Positions 1-8,317 of a stretch of DNA of 64,000 bases are shown piece by piece. This DNA is from Streptomyces sp. NBC_01224 (GTDB lineage: Bacteria; Actinomycetota; Actinomycetes; Streptomycetales; Streptomycetaceae): NCBI RefSeq assembly GCF_036002945.1, contig NZ_CP108529.1, positions 3,844,001 through 3,908,000 of the forward strand. The letters run 5' to 3'. The notes beneath the pieces were generated by a model. That model ran no database searches and was not told where the DNA came from. It saw nothing but the letters and a program-made list of their open reading frames with translations. The translations under genes and the position numbers were made by a program. Every line of letters starts with the position of its first letter. Position 1 is the stretch's first letter.

Positions 1-132
1 CACGGCCTGGTCGGGGCTGGTCCCCTTCAGCCCGGGCGGGGCCGGCAGAAGGGCGGCCACGGCGCCGATGAGCGGGACGACGACGATGAACGCGAGAAGG
101 AACTGCATCACGGATTCGCTGATATCGATCAC
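1..132 (-). CDS. nuoM: NADH-quinone oxidoreductase subunit M of the second nuo cluster (5' part only)
   Basis: Only the first 44 codons lie in the window; the gene runs off the left edge. The GTG start at 132 opens a hydrophobic membrane segment (about residues 9-28) and follows the nuoL stop by 3 bases, the position nuoM takes in nuo operons. NuoM is an antiporter-like proton-pumping membrane subunit of complex I. The identity rests on gene order and the N-terminal membrane helix, because no catalytic Glu or Lys helix is visible in so short a piece. Confidence 0.75.
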   Translation of the reverse strand, partial: MIDISESVMQFLLAFIVVVPLIGAVAALLPAPPGLKGTSPDQAV

Positions 133-135
133 GGC

Positions 136-2136
136 TCACGACCCGGCGTTGACGTTGGCAAAAACGACGGCGGCGATCGCCAGGACTAGAGAACCGGCGA
201 GCAGTGCGCTGAGGTAGGTCTGCACATTGCCGGTCTGGGCGCGGCGGACGGCGGTGCCGAGCCAGCGTGCGCCGGTGCCGGAGCCCCGTACGTAGGTGTC
301 GACGACCTCGCGGTCCAGGAAGCGGACGAGGCTCGCCGCGGCCTGGACGGGGCGGACGAACAGGGCCGTGTACAGGGCGTCGAGGTGGAAGCCGGCTGCG
401 GCGTGGCGGTGGAGCGGGCCGAGCAGCAGGCGGCCGGGGTCGGCCGGGTCGGGGGCGTCCCCGTCGGTGCCGTAGGCGGCGGTGTGTGCCGACATGGCCT
501 GGGCCTCGACGAGGGCGGGTTCGGCGTCGGGGTGGGCCACGACGGTGCCGACGGGGGTGCGGGCGGCGAGTGCCGATGTGTGGCGCCAGGCGCCGTAGGT
601 GACGAGGCCGCCGACGAGGCCGACGCCCGTGGAGAGGACGGCGGTGGTCACGGACGGGGTGAGGCTGTGGCCGTCGAACCAGTCGGTGATCGCGCCGACG
701 GTCAGTCCGAAGGCGATGGTGGGGACGGCGAGCACCCACAGGACGGTGGTCATCGCGACGGGCTGCCTGCCGTGGTCGGGGACCTCGGCTCCGCGGCCTC
801 GGAAGGCGAGGAGCCAGAGGCGGGTGGCGTACGCGGCGGTGAGGACGGCGGCGAGCAGTCCGGCGACGAGGACGGTCCAGCCGGCGGCGGCCGGGGCAAC
901 GTGCCGATCCCCGAGTGCGGTGTGCTCGGCGGCGACGAGGATGGCTTCCTTGGAGAAGAAGCCGGCGAACGGCGGGATGGCTGCGAGCGCGAGGAGGGCG
1001 ACGGTCATCGTCCAGTAGGCGTCCGGGATGCGCTTCGTCAGGCCGCCCATACGGGACATGGCGGCCAACGAGTTGGTCCCGGCGGCGTGGATGACGACGC
1101 CCGCCGCGAGGAAGAGGACGGCCTTGAACGCACCGTGGGAGAGGAGGTGGAAGACAGCGGCACCACGGTCGCCGACGGCCAGCGCGCCGGACATGTAGCC
1201 GAGCTGGCCGATCGTCGAGTAGGCGAGGACGCGTTTGATGTCGTCCTGGGCGAGGGCGGCGAGTCCCGAACCGATCATCGTGATCGCCGCAATCACGGCG
1301 AGGACGACGAGGGCCGCGCCGGACTGGGCGAAGACGGGGAGGAGCCGGGCCACGAAGTAGATACCGGCGGCGACCATCGTCGCGGCGTGGATCAGCGCGG
1401 AGACGGGGGTGGGGCCGGCCATCGCGTCGGGCAGCCAGGTGTGCAGGGGGAACTGCGCGGACTTGCCCGCGACGCCCGCGAGGAGCAGCAGGGCGACGAC
1501 GGTGGGGTGGTCCAGGCCACCGTTCGCGACGGCGCCCAGGATGCCGGTGATGCGGAACGTGCCGGTGTCGGCGGCGAGCGCGAACAGACCGATCAGGAAG
1601 GGGACGTCGCCGAGCTTGGTTACCAGGAAGGCCTTGAGGGAGGCAGCGCGGGCTTCGGGCGTCTCCCAGTAGTGGCCGACGAGGAAGTACGAGCAGATGC
1701 CCATGATCTCCCAGCCGACCAGGAGCACCATCAGGTCGCCGGAGTAGACGACGAGCAGCATCGCGGCGGTGAAGAGGGAGACGAGAGCCGCGTACGAGGG
1801 GTAGCGGGGGTCGTCGCGCAGGTAGGCGGTCGAATAGATCTGCACACAGGTCGCGACGAGCCCGACCAGGACGGCGACGAGGACCGCGAAACCGTCGAGG
1901 TGCAGGGCGAGGTCGATCGGGACCGAGCCGGTGGGGGTGAGCCTGGTCGCAGCGTCGATGGCCCGGCCGCCGCCCTGGTCCGAGGCGACGACGACGGCGA
2001 GCACGAAGGCGGCGAGGGTGGGCAGTACGGCGAGGGGGCGTACGTATCCGGGGGCGGTGCGTCCGAGAAGGAGACCGGCCGCGGCGCCCAGGAACGGAAG
2101 AAGGGGGACGAGGACGGCGAGGGTCGTGGTGGTCAC
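136..2136 (-). CDS. nuoL: NADH-quinone oxidoreductase subunit L, second nuo cluster
   Basis: Distal proton-pumping subunit of a complex I-like enzyme in the cytoplasmic membrane. The 666-residue protein is almost wholly hydrophobic and shows family landmarks: VGWEIMGICSYFLVGHYW (near 140), KAFLVTKLGDVPF (near 168), HTWLPDAMAGPTPVSALIHAATM (near 230) and a lateral helix near the C terminus. GTG start at 2136 overlaps the nuoK stop by 4 bp (GTGA), so translation is coupled. Length is normal for NuoL. It is a divergent paralogue of the nuoL at 51766-53661, not a recent copy. Confidence 0.95.
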   Translation of the reverse strand: MTTTTLAVLVPLLPFLGAAAGLLLGRTAPGYVRPLAVLPTLAAFVLAVVVASDQGGGRAIDAATRLTPTGSVPIDLALHLDGFAVLVAVLVGLVATCVQIYSTAYLRDDPRYPSYAALVSLFTAAMLLVVYSGDLMVLLVGWEIMGICSYFLVGHYWETPEARAASLKAFLVTKLGDVPFLIGLFALAADTGTFRITGILGAVANGGLDHPTVVALLLLAGVAGKSAQFPLHTWLPDAMAGPTPVSALIHAATMVAAGIYFVARLLPVFAQSGAALVVLAVIAAITMIGSGLAALAQDDIKRVLAYSTIGQLGYMSGALAVGDRGAAVFHLLSHGAFKAVLFLAAGVVIHAAGTNSLAAMSRMGGLTKRIPDAYWTMTVALLALAAIPPFAGFFSKEAILVAAEHTALGDRHVAPAAAGWTVLVAGLLAAVLTAAYATRLWLLAFRGRGAEVPDHGRQPVAMTTVLWVLAVPTIAFGLTVGAITDWFDGHSLTPSVTTAVLSTGVGLVGGLVTYGAWRHTSALAARTPVGTVVAHPDAEPALVEAQAMSAHTAAYGTDGDAPDPADPGRLLLGPLHRHAAAGFHLDALYTALFVRPVQAAASLVRFLDREVVDTYVRGSGTGARWLGTAVRRAQTGNVQTYLSALLAGSLVLAIAAVVFANVNAGS

Positions 2137-2546
2137 GCGGTGGCCTCTGCCTTCTTTGCCTTCCCTGCCGGAGCAGTGGCCTGGTCTTCGGTGCCGTGGG
2201 TCTCGTCGGCCTCGTCGCCGGGGAGGGTTTCGGCGGCGTCGGTCTCGGCGGTGTCGCGGAGGCGGTCGACGTCCGAGCTGCCGCGGTTGCGGTGGACGGC
2301 GAGGACGATCGCCAGGCCGATCCCGATCTCCGCCGCCGCGATGGCGATGGTGAAGAGGGTGAGGGCCTGGCCGGAGTGCAGGGTGTCGCGGAGCCAGACG
2401 TCGAAGGCGACCAGGTTGAGGTTGACGGCGTTGAGCATCAGCTCGACGGACATCAAAACCAGGATCGCGTTGCGGCGGGCGAGCACTCCGTACAGCCCGG
2501 TGCAGAAGAGGAGGGCGGCGAGCACGGCGGGATAGGCGAGGTGCAT
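2133..2546 (-). CDS. nuoK: NADH-quinone oxidoreductase subunit K with acidic C-terminal tail, second nuo cluster
   Basis: Small three-helix proton-channel subunit. Residues 1-90 match NuoK, including the motif MSVELMLNAVNLN with the conserved membrane Glu, and the helix with IAIAAAEIGIGLAIVL carrying the second Glu. After residue about 95 there is a 40-residue polar tail rich in Asp, Glu, Thr and Ala, ending in a Lys-rich stretch. The NuoK of the main operon in this window has 99 residues and no such tail. The ATG start overlaps the nuoJ stop as TGATG. Confidence 0.94.
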   Translation of the reverse strand: MHLAYPAVLAALLFCTGLYGVLARRNAILVLMSVELMLNAVNLNLVAFDVWLRDTLHSGQALTLFTIAIAAAEIGIGLAIVLAVHRNRGSSDVDRLRDTAETDAAETLPGDEADETHGTEDQATAPAGKAKKAEATA

Positions 2547-3109
2547 CAGCTCTGCTCCCTGCTGCGCTTGCGGGACAGGACGATCGCGCCGACGAGGGCG
2601 GCGAGCAGCAGGACGGAGAGCGCTTCGAACGGCAGCACCCAGTGCCGGAAGAGGAAGGCGCCGGTCACCTCGGTGGAGCCCTGGGCCGGTCCGTCCAGGT
2701 CGATCCAGGTGGCACGGAAGGCGTCGACGACGACCCAGACGAGCGTGCCGGCGGCGGCGACCGCCACACCGAGGGCCGCCCAGCGGTTACCCGAGTCGGC
2801 GTCCGGGGAGCGGCCGATGGGGGCCTTGGTGAGCATCAGCCCGAAGAGAAGGAGAACGACCACAGAACCGACGTAGATCAGTACCTGCACCCAGGCGATG
2901 AACTCCGCGGTGAGCAGGAGGTACTCGACGGCGAGACCGCCGAGCGCCGCGACCAGCCAGAGGGCGGCATGCACCAGTTGCTTGGTCGTGACCGTGACGA
3001 GGGCTGCGCCGAGGGTGGCAATGCCGACGAGGACGAAAGCGATCTCGATGCCGGTCGGGGAGAGGAAGCCGGAGTGGGCGGAGTGGGCCGCGGCGGCTGC
3101 GAGTGTCAC
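2546..3109 (-). CDS. nuoJ: NADH-quinone oxidoreductase subunit J, second nuo cluster
   Basis: Membrane subunit J of complex I, about 187 residues with five hydrophobic helices; the conserved stretch QVLIYVGSVVVLLLFGLMLT (near 75-95) is diagnostic. I chose the GTG at 3109 because it overlaps the nuoI stop by 4 bp (GTGA) and starts just before the first helix. A longer in-frame extension to 3304 would run through the tail of nuoI and is probably not translated. The C-terminal tail is short, unlike the 275-residue NuoJ of the main operon. Confidence 0.92.
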   Translation of the reverse strand: MTLAAAAAHSAHSGFLSPTGIEIAFVLVGIATLGAALVTVTTKQLVHAALWLVAALGGLAVEYLLLTAEFIAWVQVLIYVGSVVVLLLFGLMLTKAPIGRSPDADSGNRWAALGVAVAAAGTLVWVVVDAFRATWIDLDGPAQGSTEVTGAFLFRHWVLPFEALSVLLLAALVGAIVLSRKRSREQS

Positions 3110-3747
3110 TCCTCCCCCTCTTCTTCTCTCTGAACCTGCTGGGTCTCTTGGGCCTGCTGGGCTTCTTCGGCCTGCTGGGCTTCCTGCGCCTCCTTGGCGC
3201 GCTGGGCTTCGAGTTTCTCCGCCGTCTTGCGGGCGGCGGCGATCTCCTTCGGCTCCTCGGCGCCAGGGTCGAGTGCGGGCGGTTCCGGCACCGTCCACAT
3301 CCATTCGCGGAGCTTGTCGCGCTCATGGGTGAGTTCGAGGATGTCCGTCTCCGCGTACTCGAACTCCGGCGACCAGAACAGTGCGTCGAAGGGACACACC
3401 TCGATACAGATACCGCAGTACATACAGAGCGAGAAGTCGATCGCGAAGCGGTCGAGGACGTTGCGGCTGCGCTCGCGCCCGCCCGGGGTGGTGGCGGGCA
3501 CCGTCTCCTTGTGGGAGTCGATGTAGATGCACCAGTCCGGGCACTCACGGGCGCAGAGCATGCAGACCGTGCAGTTCTCCTCGAACAGTGCGATGACGCC
3601 TCGGGAGCGGGGCGGGAGCTCGGGCTGGACGTCCGGGTACTGCGCGGTGACCGTCTTCCTCGTCATCGTCCGCAGGGTGACGGCCAGGCCCTTGGCCAGG
3701 CCTGAGCCGGGGATGCGGGGCCGCGAGGGCGGGAGCGATGCAGCCAT
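3106..3747 (-). CDS. nuoI: NADH-quinone oxidoreductase subunit I (8Fe ferredoxin-like) with Glu/Gln-rich tail, second nuo cluster
   Basis: Carries two [4Fe-4S] clusters that pass electrons toward the quinone site. Both cysteine motifs are complete: CTVCMLCARECP and CMYCGICIEVCP. The ATG start at 3747 overlaps the nuoH stop (TGATG). Of 213 residues, about the last 50 form a Lys/Glu/Gln/Ala-rich stretch with heptad-like spacing that looks like a coiled coil and ends in an acidic run; the NuoI of the main operon has a different acidic tail. In a complex without NuoE, F and G, this subunit would be the natural entry point for ferredoxin electrons (inference). Confidence 0.95.
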   Translation of the reverse strand: MAASLPPSRPRIPGSGLAKGLAVTLRTMTRKTVTAQYPDVQPELPPRSRGVIALFEENCTVCMLCARECPDWCIYIDSHKETVPATTPGGRERSRNVLDRFAIDFSLCMYCGICIEVCPFDALFWSPEFEYAETDILELTHERDKLREWMWTVPEPPALDPGAEEPKEIAAARKTAEKLEAQRAKEAQEAQQAEEAQQAQETQQVQREEEGEE

Positions 3748-4715
3748 CAGTTGATCGCCACCTTCACGATGCCGGTGAGCGCGATCTGCGCGAGAGCGAG
3801 CGGGATGAGAGTGGTCCAGGCGAGCTTCTGCAGCTGGTCCTCCCGGAGCCGGGGGTAGCTCACGCGCAGCCAGATGACGACGAAGGCGAGGACCGCGGCC
3901 TTGAGGAGCGTCCAGACCCAGCCGAGTCCGTCGGCGCCGAACGGGCCGTGCCAGCCGCCGAGGAAGAGGACGGTGGTCAGTCCGCACAGGACGACGATGC
4001 CCGCGTACTCGGCGAGCAGGAACAGTGCGAAACGAAGGCCGGTGTACTCGGTGTACGCGCCGAAGATGATCTCCGAGTCGGCGACCGGCATGTCGAACGG
4101 CGGGCGCTGCAGTTCGGCGAGTCCGGCCACGAAGAAGACCAGGGCGCCGACGATCTGCCAGGGCAGCCACCACCACTCGAAGGCGTTGAGGATGCCCGGG
4201 AGGGAGACGGTGCCTGCCGCCATCGCGACGGAGGCGGCGGCGAGCAGCATCGGCAGTTCGTACGCGAGCAGCTGGGCGGCGGTGCGCAGGCCCCCGAGGA
4301 GGGAGAACTTATTGGCCGAGGCCCAGCCCGCCATCAGCGAGCCGAGCACTCCGACGCCCATCACGGCGAGCACGAAGAAGATGCCCGCGTCGACGATCTG
4401 TCCGACCGCGCCCTCGCTGGGACCGATCGGGATGGCGACGAGCACGAGAAGGTACGGGAGCAGCGCGACGGCCGGCGCGAGCTGGAAGATACGGCGGTCG
4501 GCCTCGGCCGGGACGATGTCTTCCTTCTGCGCGAACTTCACGCCGTCCGCGACGAGCTGGGCCCAGCCGTGGAAGCCGCCCGCGTACATGGGTCCGAGGC
4601 GGCCCTGCATATGGGCCATCACCTTGTGCTCGGTCTGCCCCACGACGAGGGGGAGGACCATGAACACGGCGAAGACGATGACGAGCCGGAGGGCGACGTC
4701 CAGTGCGTCGTTCAC
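3747..4715 (-). CDS. nuoH: NADH-quinone oxidoreductase subunit H, second nuo cluster
   Basis: Membrane subunit that forms the quinone access chamber and the junction with the peripheral arm. The matrix-side loop motifs are present: EHKVMAHMQGRLGPMYAGG (near 26), LVADGVKFAQKEDIVP (near 50) and the later PFDMPVADSEIIFGAYTEY loop. Eight hydrophobic segments fit the family. GTG start at 4715 overlaps the nuoC stop by 4 bp. The protein has 322 residues; the NuoH of the main operon has 466 because of a polar C-terminal extension missing here. Confidence 0.94.
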   Translation of the reverse strand: MNDALDVALRLVIVFAVFMVLPLVVGQTEHKVMAHMQGRLGPMYAGGFHGWAQLVADGVKFAQKEDIVPAEADRRIFQLAPAVALLPYLLVLVAIPIGPSEGAVGQIVDAGIFFVLAVMGVGVLGSLMAGWASANKFSLLGGLRTAAQLLAYELPMLLAAASVAMAAGTVSLPGILNAFEWWWLPWQIVGALVFFVAGLAELQRPPFDMPVADSEIIFGAYTEYTGLRFALFLLAEYAGIVVLCGLTTVLFLGGWHGPFGADGLGWVWTLLKAAVLAFVVIWLRVSYPRLREDQLQKLAWTTLIPLALAQIALTGIVKVAIN

Positions 4716-5863
4716 GCGGTATCGCCTCCGGCGGGGCGGTCGGGGGCCGGCTCGGGTGTGGGGTCCTGGGCCGGGGGCTCGGGCTGGTCGGGGGTGTCCG
4801 TGGGAGCTGTGGTGTCGGGGGTGGGCGCGGCCTCGGGGACGGGGGTGTCGCTGGGCGGGGCCTCTCCCCTGCCCGCCCCTTCCCGAACCGGGGGCTCCGA
4901 CTTCGGGCCTCCCGTCGTGTCGAAGGCCGGGCGGGCGTGGTGCCAGGGAGCGTCGCTGCTTCCGGGGTTCGGCTCTGCCGTCCCCGTCCCCGTCCCCGTC
5001 CCCGTCCCCGACGCGTTCGGTCCTGCCTGTTCCCCTGTCCCGGCCTCGGCCGTCCCCGGCTTCGCCGCCTCGCGCTGCTGGCTGGCCGAGCCCTGGGACG
5101 CGCTGCGGGTACGGCGCGGGGTTGCGGGAGGTGTGGGCTCGGTGGCCGGTGCTGCCGTCTCCGGCTGCTGGCCGGCCGAGCCCTCGCTCACGCTGCGGGC
5201 ACGGCGTACCGGGCGGTCGCCCGCCGCGCGCGGGGTGCGGGCCGGGCGGGACGGGGCGGGCGGGAGCTGGCCCTTGAGGGGGCCCCATTCGTTCGGGTCG
5301 GGGACGCCGGGCGGCAGCATCGTGCGCCGCTTCGGGCCGCCGTGCTCCGACTCGCCCGGCTCCTTCGCGCCCGGCCAGGCCTTCGCGACGCGTGCCGCCA
5401 GCACGAAGTCCTTGCGCAACGGGTGGCCCTCGAAGCCCTCGGGCAGCAGCAGTGGCACCAGGTGCGGGTGGCCCTCGAAGCCGATGCCGAACATCTCGTG
5501 TGTCTCGCGCTCGTGCCAGGCGGCGCCCGCGTAGATATCGATGGCGGTGGGAAGGACCGCCGCCTCGTGCGGAACGGTCGTACGGATCAAGAGCCGACGG
5601 ACCTTGCCCTCGGCCAGGGAGGCGACATGGACGCAGACCCGGAAGCCGGTGCCCGGTTCGTCGACAGCGCTCAGCCAGTCGAAATAGGTGCACCCCAGCC
5701 GGTCGCGGGCCGTTTCGAGAGCGGCGATCCAGGAGGAGGCCGGTACGTCGACGGTCAGCAGGTCGTAGGCGTACTCGGCCGTCGCGTCCTCGCCGAAGAG
5801 CTCGGCCGCGGCGTCCGGAAGCCGGTCGTAGCTTTCCCGGTCATGGCTCTCGGTACCGGTCAC
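4712..5863 (-). CDS. nuoC: NADH-quinone oxidoreductase subunit C with about 200-residue low-complexity tail, second nuo cluster
   Basis: Peripheral-arm subunit. Residues 1 to about 170 match the 30-kDa NuoC fold, including YAGAAWHERETHEMFGIGFEGHP and the following PLRKDF motif. The remaining 200 residues are Pro/Ala/Thr/Gly/Ser-rich and disordered-looking, with a run of Gly-Thr dipeptides encoded by a tandem hexanucleotide. There is no NuoD domain: the quinone-site motif seen in the other cluster (NMGPQHPSTHG) is missing here, and the next gene is nuoH. The GTG start at 5863 overlaps the nuoB stop by 4 bp. Confidence 0.9.
   Translation of the reverse strand: MTGTESHDRESYDRLPDAAAELFGEDATAEYAYDLLTVDVPASSWIAALETARDRLGCTYFDWLSAVDEPGTGFRVCVHVASLAEGKVRRLLIRTTVPHEAAVLPTAIDIYAGAAWHERETHEMFGIGFEGHPHLVPLLLPEGFEGHPLRKDFVLAARVAKAWPGAKEPGESEHGGPKRRTMLPPGVPDPNEWGPLKGQLPPAPSRPARTPRAAGDRPVRRARSVSEGSAGQQPETAAPATEPTPPATPRRTRSASQGSASQQREAAKPGTAEAGTGEQAGPNASGTGTGTGTGTAEPNPGSSDAPWHHARPAFDTTGGPKSEPPVREGAGRGEAPPSDTPVPEAAPTPDTTAPTDTPDQPEPPAQDPTPEPAPDRPAGGDTA
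4981..5010. repeat. Tandem TCCCCG hexanucleotide, five perfect units
   Basis: Five exact copies of TCCCCG inside nuoC of the second cluster, encoding alternating Gly and Thr in the low-complexity tail. Six-base units keep the reading frame, so copy number can change without breaking the gene. Confidence 0.9.
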
Positions 5864-6540
5864 TTCTGCCCCTCCTCCGGTGTCGGCGGGGCGGCGACCA
5901 GGCCGCTGCGCAGTGCGGCGGTGGAAGGACGGCTGCCGCCGCCCGTCGCGTACCGCTCACCCAGCGACTCGCGGGCGATCTTCTCCTGCAGCTTGAGGAT
6001 GCCCTGGAGGAGCGCCTCGGGCCGGGGCGGGCAGCCGGGGACATAGACATCGACCGGAATGATCTGGTCGACGCCCTTCGTCACGGAGTACGAGTCCCAG
6101 TACGGGCCGCCGCAGTTGGAGCAGGCGCCGAAGGAGATGACGTACTTGGGCTCGGGCATCTGCTCGTACAGCCGCTTCACGGCCGGAGCCATCTTGTCCG
6201 TCACCGTGCCGGAAACGATCATGAGGTCGGCCTGACGCGGGCCGGGAGCGAACGGAATCACGCCGAGCCGGATGAAGTCGTGCCGGGCCATGGAGGCGGC
6301 GATGAATTCGATCGCGCAGCAGGCGAGCCCGAAGTTGAAGACCCAGAGGCTGTAGCGGCGGCCCCAGTTCAGGACCACCTTCATCGGCTCGGGAGCCAGG
6401 CGCGACAGGACACCGAGCCGCTTGGGCTCCGGCAGGAACGTCGGAACGGGCTGCGGTTCGGACCCCACCCCGGGCGTCGGCTCCGGTCCCGATTGCACTG
6501 CGGGCCGGTGCTCGGGGGGCGGCGGGCTCGTCACGTCCAT
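5860..6540 (-). CDS. nuoB: NADH-quinone oxidoreductase subunit B, second nuo cluster
   Basis: Holds the terminal [4Fe-4S] cluster N2 that reduces quinone. The four ligand cysteines are present: the adjacent pair in GLACCAIEF, one in SFGACSNCGG and one in PGCPPRPE. A 40-residue Pro-rich segment precedes the NuoB domain and about 35 disordered residues follow it. The ATG at 6540 lies 10 bp inside the end of nuoA. The partner NuoD, which normally completes the quinone pocket, is not encoded in this cluster. Confidence 0.94.
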   Translation of the reverse strand: MDVTSPPPPEHRPAVQSGPEPTPGVGSEPQPVPTFLPEPKRLGVLSRLAPEPMKVVLNWGRRYSLWVFNFGLACCAIEFIAASMARHDFIRLGVIPFAPGPRQADLMIVSGTVTDKMAPAVKRLYEQMPEPKYVISFGACSNCGGPYWDSYSVTKGVDQIIPVDVYVPGCPPRPEALLQGILKLQEKIARESLGERYATGGGSRPSTAALRSGLVAAPPTPEEGQK

Positions 6541-6932
6541 TCGAGGACGCCCTTCTTCCATGCGTAGAGCAGTCCCACGGCCAGGAAACCGAGGAAGATG
6601 AACATTTCCACGAGAGTCGTCGCCCCATATCCGGGTGCGGCGAATACGGTCGCCCACGGAAACAGGAAGATCGAGTCGACGGCGAAGATCACGTACAGGA
6701 AGGCATACACGTAATAACGGACCTGGGTATGTGCCCATCCTTCACCCACCGGGTCCACGCCGCACTCGTACGTCAGGAGCTTCTCCGGCGTAGGAACCAC
6801 GGGGCGGAGCAGTCGGCCGGCGCCGAAGGCGACGGCGACGAACAACACGCCGATCACAGCGAGCAGTCCGACCACCGAATAGCTGTGGAAGTAGTCCGAC
6901 GCGAGAACGGTCGATTCCGGCAGGTCCGCCAC
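6531..6932 (-). CDS. nuoA: NADH-quinone oxidoreductase subunit A, second nuo cluster
   Basis: Three-helix membrane subunit next to NuoH and NuoJ. The signature loop KLLTYECGVDPVGEGW with the conserved Glu-Cys is intact, as is the later FAVDSIFLFPWA motif. I chose the GTG at 6932 (133 residues) because a GAGGGG sequence sits a few bases upstream; an in-frame ATG at 6977 would add 15 Arg-rich residues. As first gene of the cluster it should carry the promoter; an AGTCTA at 6981-6986 reads TAGACT on the minus strand and could be its -10 box (weak evidence). Confidence 0.92.
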   Translation of the reverse strand: MADLPESTVLASDYFHSYSVVGLLAVIGVLFVAVAFGAGRLLRPVVPTPEKLLTYECGVDPVGEGWAHTQVRYYVYAFLYVIFAVDSIFLFPWATVFAAPGYGATTLVEMFIFLGFLAVGLLYAWKKGVLEWT

Positions 6933-7102
6933 GTCCGCCCCTCGCTCCCTCAAACCTGTTCGACGATCTGTACGCACGGGAGTCTAGGCCCTGTTAAAGA
7001 GAGGGTAAGCAGTCGCATCGGACAACGGGTGGGGTTATCCCTACTTCACCCCACCCACGAGCCCCATGGCGTGCGCGGGCCTCGCCCGGCAGGCTGGGGC
7101 GT

Positions 7103-8308
7103 ATGACCATGAGCCCCCTGGTGCCCGACAACGACCGGCCACCGCCCGCCCGCTTCACCCTCGATCGGTGGACGTGGAAGGAGATCGCCTATCTCCTGGC
7201 CAACCTCCCCATGACCATCTCCGGGTTTGTTTACACAGTGTTCATGATCTGCATCGGCGTGGGGCTTGCGGTCACGGTGATCGGTCTGCCTCTGCTCGCC
7301 GCCGGACTGCACGGGGCACGGCTGATCGGGAGGGCCGAGCGGGGCCGGGCGCGGGCGATGCTCGGGGTGGGGATCGACGAACCGAGCCCGATGGTTCTGT
7401 CCCGCCGGGAACAGGGGTTCTTCCCCTGGCTGTGGTCGAGCCTCACGGACCCGGTTGGCTGGCGGGCGGTGCTGTACTCCTTCATACGGCTGCCCTGGGG
7501 CGTACTCACCTTCGCCGTGACGCTCGTGAGTCTCTTCGTGCTGTGGCCGGTGCTCCCCTATATCGCGCGGCTCCTCACCAATGCCGACCGGGCGATGGTG
7601 CGCGGGCTGCTCTCGCCCTCCGACGAGTTGGAGCGCAGGATCGCCGAGCTGGAGTCGGACCGCGGGGTGGTCGTCGACACGGCCGCCGCCGACCTGCGCC
7701 GCATCGAGCGCGACCTGCACGACGGCGCACAGGCCCGGCTCGTCGCCCTCGCCATGGATCTGGGCCTGGCCAAGGAGAAGCTGACCGACGACCCCGAGGC
7801 CGCCGCCCGCATGGTCGACGAGGCCCACGGAGAGGTCAAGGTCGCCCTCCAGGAACTCCGCGACCTCGCCCGCGGCATCCACCCCGCCGTCCTCACCGAC
7901 CGAGGCCTCGACGCCGCACTCTCCGCCATCGCCTCCCGCTGCACCGTGCCCGTCACGGTGGGGGTGGATCTGCCGGCGCGTCCCGCGGAGGCGATCGAGG
8001 GAATCGCCTACTTCACGGTCTCCGAGCTGTTGCAGAACGTGAGCAAGCACAGCGCGGCGCGTTCGGCGTCCGTCGATGTGTGGCGGTCGGCGGACCGGCT
8101 GCTGATCCAGGTCACCGACGACGGGCAGGGCGGGGCCCGGTTGGACGGCGGTACGGGCATGGCCGGGCTGGCCGAACGGCTGGGCGCCGTCGATGGGCTG
8201 TTCGTCCTCGACTCGCCGGTCGGCGGTCCCACGACGGTCACCGCGGAGTTGCCCTGGCGGGACCGGGAGAGGGAGCCGAACCGTGCGGGGGCGGCCAAGC
8301 GCCCCTAG
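7103..8308 (+). CDS. Sensor histidine kinase, NarL-partner type, first of a tandem pair
   Basis: Membrane sensor kinase of 401 residues. Residues 25-160 contain about four hydrophobic segments in the arrangement of the actinobacterial putative-sensor domain; then HisKA_3 with phosphoacceptor His206 in ERDLHDGAQARL; then an HATPase_c domain with the N-box VSELLQNVSKHS and the glycine-rich DDGQGGARLDGGTGMAGL. It probably phosphorylates the response regulator at 10118-10792. Codons for about residues 181-281 are identical base for base with the next kinase gene, although the sensor halves differ strongly. Its 170-bp upstream gap is shared with nuoA, so it may sense or control respiratory state (inference from position only). 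Confidence 0.9.
   Translation: MTMSPLVPDNDRPPPARFTLDRWTWKEIAYLLANLPMTISGFVYTVFMICIGVGLAVTVIGLPLLAAGLHGARLIGRAERGRARAMLGVGIDEPSPMVLSRREQGFFPWLWSSLTDPVGWRAVLYSFIRLPWGVLTFAVTLVSLFVLWPVLPYIARLLTNADRAMVRGLLSPSDELERRIAELESDRGVVVDTAAADLRRIERDLHDGAQARLVALAMDLGLAKEKLTDDPEAAARMVDEAHGEVKVALQELRDLARGIHPAVLTDRGLDAALSAIASRCTVPVTVGVDLPARPAEAIEGIAYFTVSELLQNVSKHSAARSASVDVWRSADRLLIQVTDDGQGGARLDGGTGMAGLAERLGAVDGLFVLDSPVGGPTTVTAELPWRDREREPNRAGAAKRP
7644..7947 (+). repeat. 304-bp exact repeat, copy 1 (kinase core)
   Basis: By eye this tract is identical to 9311-9614, 1667 bp downstream in the same orientation. It covers the HisKA_3 helix and the start of the ATPase domain. A second block, 7994-8049, matches 9661-9716 with one mismatch. 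Sequence on either side diverges sharply, which points to gene conversion rather than whole-gene duplication. Confidence 0.9.
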
Positions 8309-8317
8309 AGGCCCGGT

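Noticed and set aside
385..2535. A 716-codon open frame on the plus strand across nuoL and nuoK
   Set aside because: It is the complement of two clearly recognised nuo genes and its translation is rich in Gly, Asp, Glu and Arg, as expected of a shadow frame in high-GC DNA.
6933..7102. Rex (NADH-sensing) operator ahead of the second nuo cluster
   Set aside because: No TGTGAAC...GTTCACA-like sequence is present in the gap.
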